The notes below the pieces were generated by a model that was not told the origin of the DNA, ran no database searches, and was given only the letters and a program-made list of their open reading frames with translations. From positions 1 to 8,945 of the forward strand of contig CAZIDB010000200.1 of assembly GCA_964537965.1 (NCBI GenBank): 8,945 nt of DNA, read 5' to 3'. Position numbers and translations under genes: made by a program. The DNA is from SURF-24 sp964537965 (GTDB lineage: Bacteria; Bacteroidota; Ignavibacteria; Ignavibacteriales; SURF-24). This document shows, one piece after another, positions 4,717 through 8,945 of this stretch; within the stretch, counting starts at the first letter, position 1, and the number at the start of each line of letters is the position of its first letter.

Positions 4717-7137
4717 ATGAAAGATTATCCTTTAATAAAGGTAACAATCTTCTATGTGGCCGGAATAATTTCAGGCAGGTTTATATCCGCTTCGGTATTA
4801 CCGGACTATATTTTCTATTGCGTTTTTGCAATTCTTTCTGTCATCAGCTTTATAATTTTTCTGCTTAATAAAAAGAAAACATCTGCAGTGCAAATTATCT
4901 CTTCTTTTTGTTTCGGGATAATTCTGATCTTCCTTGGAATAATTAATTATAATCTCTCTTTAAATGATGTCAAACCATTTCCATTTCAAAAAACTAAAAT
5001 TACAGAAGTTATAATGTTTGGTAAAATAAGTGAGATTGAACTTGACAGAGAATTTGAAATAAGGATTACTATTAATACTGATTCTATAATTGCAGGCAAC
5101 CAAAAGTTTTTTTTGAATCATAACTTTTTGTGCAGGGTAAGAGATGAAAACAGGAAAAATTTAAATGGGATTTACAACAATTTAAGAGTTGGTAATTACA
5201 TTTCGGTTACAGGAACAATTACAAAAGGAAGAGAAAAAAGAAATCCCGGTGAATTTGATTATCAGAATTACTTAGAGCAAAAAGGGATAAGCGGAATACT
5301 TACCTCGTATAACGCGCTGGATTTAAAAATAATTGATTCAGCAAAAACTAACTTTGCAAATGTAATCCTGTCATTTAGAAAATCAATTGATGAAAGAATA
5401 TCAGAGCTTCACTCACCCGTAGCTGCATCATTATTAAAAGGATTGATTGTTGGAGACAGAAGTGAAATAAGTGACGAAACCAAAACGGATTTTATAAACA
5501 CAGGTGTAGTTCATGTTCTTGCCGTGTCAGGTTTGCACGTAGCATATATACTTTTAATATTCTTATTTGTATTCGGCAGATTCAGTTTAATAAGCAGAAA
5601 CATACTGACAATAGTCGGATTGTTTGTTTTCATCTTCATTACAGGTTCAACAGCGTCGGTAGTAAGGTCAGCAATTATGGGAATGGTTATCCTCGTGGCA
5701 ATTATAACTAACCGGTCAACAAATATTTATAACTCGCTTGCTTTTTCCGCAATCATAATTTTATTTTTTAACCCCGGAGATTTATTTGATCCGGGATTAC
5801 AGTTGTCATTCGCAGCGGTAATATCAATTGTTGCACTAGCACCATTCTTCAAACGAAGGATTGATTCGCTTAATCTTAATAAAAACTTGATGAGAAAATT
5901 TCTACTGTTTTGCACTGTTTCTCTTGCCGCACAAATTGGTACAATTCCTTTCACATTAATTTATTTCAGAAAACTTTCACTTATTTCTCTTTTAGCAAAT
6001 ATCGTCGTTGTTCCATTTACCGGTGCGATGATAAGCTTAGGAATACTGACTTTATTTCTTAGCGTTATCTGGTTCAAAGGAGCTTTAATATTTGCGGCGG
6101 TAAACAACCTTGCAACTTATTTGCTGTATGAAATCAATCACCGGTTAAGTGTTTTCAGTTTCTCCCATTTATCAATCACTCAATTTTCATTACTAGATGC
6201 ACTTATTTTCTATTCAATTATTTTATTGTTCTTTTTTTACTATGAACGATTTCAAAGTATCAAACCCAAAATAATTTTATTTATTCTGTCCTCAATGCTC
6301 ATAATATTTTTAACTTCATTAGATGATAAGGATTGGCTTCCGGAAAATAAGCTTTCAATTTGTGCGATTGATATTGGTCAGGGCGATTCTTTCCTTGTTA
6401 AATTTCCAAATGGTAAAACAGCCTTAATTGATGCGGGTGAAGCAACCTGGTATTTTGATAACGGAGAAAGAATTATCTTTCCACTTCTGCATTACCTTGG
6501 AGTAGATAAAATTGATGTTGCTTTCATCTCTCACATGGATTCTGACCATTATTCAGGTTTCGTCTCTTTAATTCAAAATGGAATTATTAAGGAAGTTTTT
6601 AAACCAAATCTTGTAGAAAATAGTGAAGATGATAAACGGTTCGAATCATTTTTAAGTGAGAATAAAATTCCTTTTCAACATTACCAAAAAGAAAAGATGC
6701 AATTTGGTAACTGCAATATTTACATTCTTAATAATGAAATGATGGTAAATGATAAATCGCTTAGCATGAATGACAGGAGCGGAATACTTAAACTTGTTTA
6801 CGGAAAAACAAGCTGTATTTTTACCGGCGATGCCGGAGTTAGAAGCGAGAAAGTATTAATAAAAAATTACAACAATGAATTTTTGGAATCCGATATACTT
6901 AAACTTGGTCACCACGGTAGTAAAACAAGTTCATCAGAAGTATTTCTAAAAACTGTTCATCCTGAATATGCTTTAATAAGTGTGGGACAAAACAATAAAT
7001 TTAATCACCCTTCACCAATTGTTCTGGAAAGATTAAATTCTGCTTCAATTAAACAGCTAAGAACAGATATTTCCGGTTTCATCTTGCTGCAAAGCGATGG
7101 CGATTCAATTGATGTTATAGATTGGAAAGAAGAGTAA
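4717..7137 (+). CDS. comEC: ComEC/Rec2-family DNA internalization channel
   Basis: An 806-aa protein, full length for ComEC, which carries single-stranded DNA across the inner membrane during natural transformation. Domain order is complete: an N-terminal membrane segment (about 5-80), an OB-like DUF4131 region (about 90-205) with R-N-P-G-E-F-D-Y, the multi-helix Competence domain (about 225-535) with the signature V-L-A-V-S-G-L-H-V (267-275), and a C-terminal metallo-beta-lactamase-like domain (about 545-806). The last has A-I-D-I-G-Q-G-D-S (550-558), the metal motif H-M-D-S-D-H (606-611), F-T-G-D-A (702-706), G-H-H-G-S-K-T-S-S (731-739) and N-H-P-S-P (763-767), so the presumed nuclease that degrades the non-transported strand appears intact. 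Start: ATG with AGGA at 4705-4708, 8 nt upstream. It lies 55 bp after the phosphatase-superfamily gene. Other competence genes are not in the window, so competence of this organism is suggested, not shown. Confidence 0.95.
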   Translation: MKDYPLIKVTIFYVAGIISGRFISASVLPDYIFYCVFAILSVISFIIFLLNKKKTSAVQIISSFCFGIILIFLGIINYNLSLNDVKPFPFQKTKITEVIMFGKISEIELDREFEIRITINTDSIIAGNQKFFLNHNFLCRVRDENRKNLNGIYNNLRVGNYISVTGTITKGREKRNPGEFDYQNYLEQKGISGILTSYNALDLKIIDSAKTNFANVILSFRKSIDERISELHSPVAASLLKGLIVGDRSEISDETKTDFINTGVVHVLAVSGLHVAYILLIFLFVFGRFSLISRNILTIVGLFVFIFITGSTASVVRSAIMGMVILVAIITNRSTNIYNSLAFSAIIILFFNPGDLFDPGLQLSFAAVISIVALAPFFKRRIDSLNLNKNLMRKFLLFCTVSLAAQIGTIPFTLIYFRKLSLISLLANIVVVPFTGAMISLGILTLFLSVIWFKGALIFAAVNNLATYLLYEINHRLSVFSFSHLSITQFSLLDALIFYSIILLFFFYYERFQSIKPKIILFILSSMLIIFLTSLDDKDWLPENKLSICAIDIGQGDSFLVKFPNGKTALIDAGEATWYFDNGERIIFPLLHYLGVDKIDVAFISHMDSDHYSGFVSLIQNGIIKEVFKPNLVENSEDDKRFESFLSENKIPFQHYQKEKMQFGNCNIYILNNEMMVNDKSLSMNDRSGILKLVYGKTSCIFTGDAGVRSEKVLIKNYNNEFLESDILKLGHHGSKTSSSEVFLKTVHPEYALISVGQNNKFNHPSPIVLERLNSASIKQLRTDISGFILLQSDGDSIDVIDWKEE

Positions 7138-7182
7138 TCTCAATTGAATGATGATATGATTATCTTTGTTGCAATTATATTA

Positions 7183-7252
7183 AACTCACCCCTTCTTCCC
7201 CTTTCTTATAAAGAGAGGGGATGGAAGTAGGATATAATTAGAGGGGTGAGTT
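7183..7252. repeat. Nested inverted repeat (possible miniature/REP-like element)
   Basis: Outer arms AACTCACCCCT (7183-7193) and AGGGGTGAGTT (7242-7252) are perfect 11-bp reverse complements. Inside, TCCCCTTTCTT (7197-7207) pairs with AAGAGAGGGGA (7211-7221) as an 11-bp stem with one G-T pair around an ATA loop. The joining segments are unequal: 3 nt on the left and 20 nt on the right. The G/C-rich arms stand out from the AT-rich surroundings. No T-run follows, so it is not a typical terminator. The ACTCACCCCT...CCCCT...AGGGG pattern resembles dispersed intergenic palindromes; copy number cannot be seen from one window. No target-site duplication was evident. Confidence 0.7.
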
Positions 7253-7387
7253 GAAGTGAAAAGCATTGTTATTATGGCAGATAATAATTTCCTAATCCAC
7301 TATCAATGTCTAATTTTTTTTGAATTCTCACTGAATCAGTATAAAAATCTCTAAACTTTTACAGTTATAAATTTGGTTTGCTTTCAT

Positions 7388-7395
7388 TATCTTTG
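7388..7395 (+). promoter_or_regulatory. TAnnTTTG -7 promoter element for the MFS gene
   Basis: TATCTTTG is an exact match to the Bacteroidota -7 consensus TAnnTTTG and is followed by CGGCA, giving an expected transcription start near 7400 and a leader of roughly 50 nt. A -33 TTTG is not found at the expected distance (the TTTG copies at 7372 and 7377 are too close), so the promoter may be weak or activator-dependent. Confidence 0.5.
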
Positions 7396-7407
7396 CGGCA
7401 AACATAT

Positions 7408-7421
7408 TCCGGTTAACCGGA
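7408..7421. promoter_or_regulatory. 14-bp perfect palindrome, candidate operator
   Basis: TCCGGTTAACCGGA is identical to its reverse complement. It lies just downstream of the predicted transcription start and 27 bp before the transporter ATG, a position suited to a dimeric repressor blocking transcription. As RNA it would form only a very tight loop-poor hairpin, so DNA binding is the likelier role. The bound regulator is unknown. Confidence 0.5.
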
Positions 7422-7448
7422 TTTACAATTTAATTCTTTGGAGATTCT

Positions 7449-8870
7449 ATGGAGCAATCCACAAACAATTCAGAACAGAATAATCTTTTCAAAGGGGTAC
7501 TTAAAGAAATTACTCAACCTTTTATTGATTTATTTAAAGCTTCAAGAGCACTTTGGGGTGTAAACCTTTCTTACCTTCTTGAAGGAATGACCTACTTCGG
7601 AATAGTTGGTTACCTCGTAATTTATTTTAATAATTATGTTGGACTTGATGATATAAGTGCCGGACAAATGGTTGGGATACAAACAGCAGGAATTACATTA
7701 GCCATGTTATTTTTAGGTGCAACTGTTGACTGGATTGGCGTTAGAAAGTCATTGTTATGGGCTTTAACATTTATGTTAGTCGGACGAATATTAATGACCA
7801 TTGCCCCCAACATTACAACTTCAACCGGTTTATGGTCTAATGCTCATTTATATGCAATGCTTGGTATTCTGGGAATTGTGCTGGGATATGGCATTTATCA
7901 GCCCGCTTGCTATGCTGCAGTAAAGCAGTTTACAAATGAAAAAACTGCTGCAATGGGTTATGCGATGCTTTATGCAATTATGAACCTTGGAGGATTTCTG
8001 CCTGGAATAATTGGCCCTCCAATAAGAAAAGCTTTTGATTCTAACGGACAGGGTATATTAGCTGTATTCTGGGTTTATGTAGCAATGACTGTTGCCGGAA
8101 TAATTATAGTTGCTGTTATCCTAACAAGAAAAACTGTTGAGAAAGCCATACAGGAATCCAGCAAAGAGACAAAAGAAAAAATTGAAGCTGATAAGAAAGC
8201 CGAGGAAGAGAAATCTGCCAAAGAAAAAATTATGTTCTATATAAAGAATTTTCCGATAAAGGATTTGCGTTTCATGTATTTCATTTTCATTTTAATTCCG
8301 GTTCAAACGTTGTTTGCACATAACTGGCTTACATTACCGGTTTATTTCAGCCGTGCATTTACAGGAGTTGTACAGGATAATTTTGAATTCTTTGTAAACT
8401 TTAATCCTATTCTGATATTTATTTTAACTCCGATGGTAGCTGCATTAACTTCCAAGCGTGATACGTACAAGATGATGATCTACGGAACATTTGTAATGGC
8501 ATCACCAACTTTTATTCTTGCGCTTGGACCAAGCTTACCAACTGTATTTGCTTACCTGATAATTATGACGATTGGAGAAGCAATGTGGCAGCCAAGATTT
8601 TTACAGTGGGTTGCGGAAATTGCTCCAAAAGGAATGACAGGAATTTACATGGGAATCGGACAATTTCCTTGGTTCCTTACAAAAGTAGTTACAAGTTTAT
8701 ACTCTGGCTGGTTTTTAATGCATTATGCACCGGAAGGTTTACCGCCTGAACAAATGAATACTGAGATGATGTGGTTGATTTATGGTTTTATTGCTATCAT
8801 AAGTCCAATTGGACTTGTGCTTGCCCGGAAATGGATGATTAAGGGATTTAAAGTAAAGCACGAAGAATAA
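7449..8870 (+). CDS. MFS transporter with POT/PTR2-like motifs
   Basis: A 473-aa inner-membrane protein with about 12 hydrophobic segments in two halves. Major-facilitator motif A appears in the first cytoplasmic loop as D-W-I-G-V-R-K (94-100). Helix 1 has L-L-E-G-M-T-Y-F-G (43-51), reminiscent of the E-x-x-E-R-F-x-Y-Y-G region of proton-coupled oligopeptide transporters, and helix 10 has I-G-E-A-M-W-Q-P-R-F...A-P-K-G-M-T-G-I-Y-M-G (375-402), close to the POT G-E-x-x-x-x-P...A-P pattern. The halves are joined by a long, strongly charged cytoplasmic loop (about 227-262, K/E-rich, probably helical). Function: secondary transport driven by an ion gradient; the solute (peptide or other) cannot be deduced. 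Start: ATG with GGAG at 7440-7443, 5 nt upstream. It has its own promoter element and palindrome upstream, and another gene begins 57 bp downstream, suggesting it opens an operon. Family is sure, the POT-like subgroup is tentative. Confidence 0.88.
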   Translation: MEQSTNNSEQNNLFKGVLKEITQPFIDLFKASRALWGVNLSYLLEGMTYFGIVGYLVIYFNNYVGLDDISAGQMVGIQTAGITLAMLFLGATVDWIGVRKSLLWALTFMLVGRILMTIAPNITTSTGLWSNAHLYAMLGILGIVLGYGIYQPACYAAVKQFTNEKTAAMGYAMLYAIMNLGGFLPGIIGPPIRKAFDSNGQGILAVFWVYVAMTVAGIIIVAVILTRKTVEKAIQESSKETKEKIEADKKAEEEKSAKEKIMFYIKNFPIKDLRFMYFIFILIPVQTLFAHNWLTLPVYFSRAFTGVVQDNFEFFVNFNPILIFILTPMVAALTSKRDTYKMMIYGTFVMASPTFILALGPSLPTVFAYLIIMTIGEAMWQPRFLQWVAEIAPKGMTGIYMGIGQFPWFLTKVVTSLYSGWFLMHYAPEGLPPEQMNTEMMWLIYGFIAIISPIGLVLARKWMIKGFKVKHEE

Positions 8871-8927
8871 AATTCTTGTTTTACTATGTATTCTGAATTA
8901 AATTGTAGAGTAATTTAATGAGGAAAT

Positions 8928-8945
8928 ATGAAAAGCTTGTTAGAA
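8928..8945 (+). CDS. Start of a downstream gene, cut by the window edge
   Basis: ATG at 8928 is preceded by GAGGA (8920-8924), a good but closely spaced Shine-Dalgarno, and opens a frame reading M-K-S-L-L-E to the right edge. An alternative ATG at 8918 in another frame (M-R-K-Y-E-K-L-V) is also open, so the start is not certain. Six codons are too few to identify the product. It lies 57 bp after the MFS gene on the same strand and may share its transcript. Confidence 0.45.

Larger units (their letters stand above)
7138..7448. other. 311-bp intergenic region between comEC and the MFS gene
   Basis: No plausible protein-coding gene was found here. From left to right it holds a large nested inverted repeat (7183-7252), a weak AT-only hairpin (TTATTAT 7269-7275 with ATAATAA 7281-7287), a run of nine T (7313-7321) not preceded by a GC-rich stem, a TAnnTTTG promoter element (7388-7395), a 14-bp palindrome (7408-7421) and the Shine-Dalgarno GGAG (7440-7443) of the transporter gene. 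Confidence 0.7.

Noticed and set aside
4665..4868. Open frame overlapping the comEC start in another frame
   Set aside because: It overlaps the clear N-terminus of ComEC, begins within a hairpin and resembles no family.
5727..5954. Minus-strand open frame within comEC
   Set aside because: Antisense to conserved membrane helices; no ribosome binding site or motif.
7313..7321. T-run considered as an intrinsic terminator for comEC
   Set aside because: No GC-rich stem directly precedes it; the large inverted repeat ends about 60 bp upstream.
8897..8919. ATTAAATT / AATTTAAT inverted repeat before the last partial gene, considered as a terminator or ribosome-site hairpin
   Set aside because: The stem is entirely A/T with a 7-nt loop and no T-run; such repeats are expected by chance in this AT-rich DNA.

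Overview
The window looks like chromosomal DNA of a low-GC member of the Bacteroidota/Ignavibacteria group (by eye, roughly one third G+C). Four things point there: a type IX secretion (T9SS) C-terminal sorting domain of the NYPNPFN...LKVYDVLGRE type ending the first gene, a TAnnTTTG promoter element before the last complete gene, generally weak Shine-Dalgarno sequences, and short palindromic intergenic repeats. The lineage is an inference from these traits; no rRNA or tRNA gene is present.

Layout. (1) Positions 3-791, + strand: the 3' end of a secreted S41-family (tail-specific protease-like) peptidase with a T9SS sorting domain. (2) Positions 816-1912, - strand, convergent with the first gene: a two-gene unit of a membrane-anchored rhodanese-like protein followed, with an ATGA overlap, by a MauE/DoxX-like four-helix membrane protein carrying a DCGC motif. 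(3) A 167-bp divergent intergenic region (1913-2079) with candidate promoters in both directions and a 12-bp-period direct repeat. (4) Positions 2080-3583, + strand: a 63-aa four-cysteine protein, prmC (release-factor glutamine methyltransferase) and dtd (D-aminoacyl-tRNA deacylase, TTG start overlapping the prmC stop). (5) A 175-bp gap with two mutually exclusive hairpins, then an alkaline-phosphatase-superfamily metalloenzyme (3759-4661) and a full-length comEC/rec2 homologue (4717-7137). (6) A 311-bp intergenic region with a large nested inverted repeat, a TATCTTTG promoter element and a 14-bp perfect palindrome. (7) Positions 7449-8870: an MFS transporter with POT-like motifs, followed by the first codons of another gene at the right edge.

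How the genes fit together. prmC and dtd both serve translation (release-factor modification and removal of D-amino acids from tRNA) and are translationally coupled; the small cysteine protein directly before prmC probably shares their transcript. comEC encodes the DNA-uptake channel of natural transformation and has every expected domain. The rhodanese/MauE pair is probably a membrane redox or sulfur-handling unit. I found no phage genes, transposase, CRISPR array or obvious defence system. The least explained items are the small cysteine protein, the orphan phosphatase-superfamily enzyme, the rhodanese/MauE pair and the intergenic palindromes.
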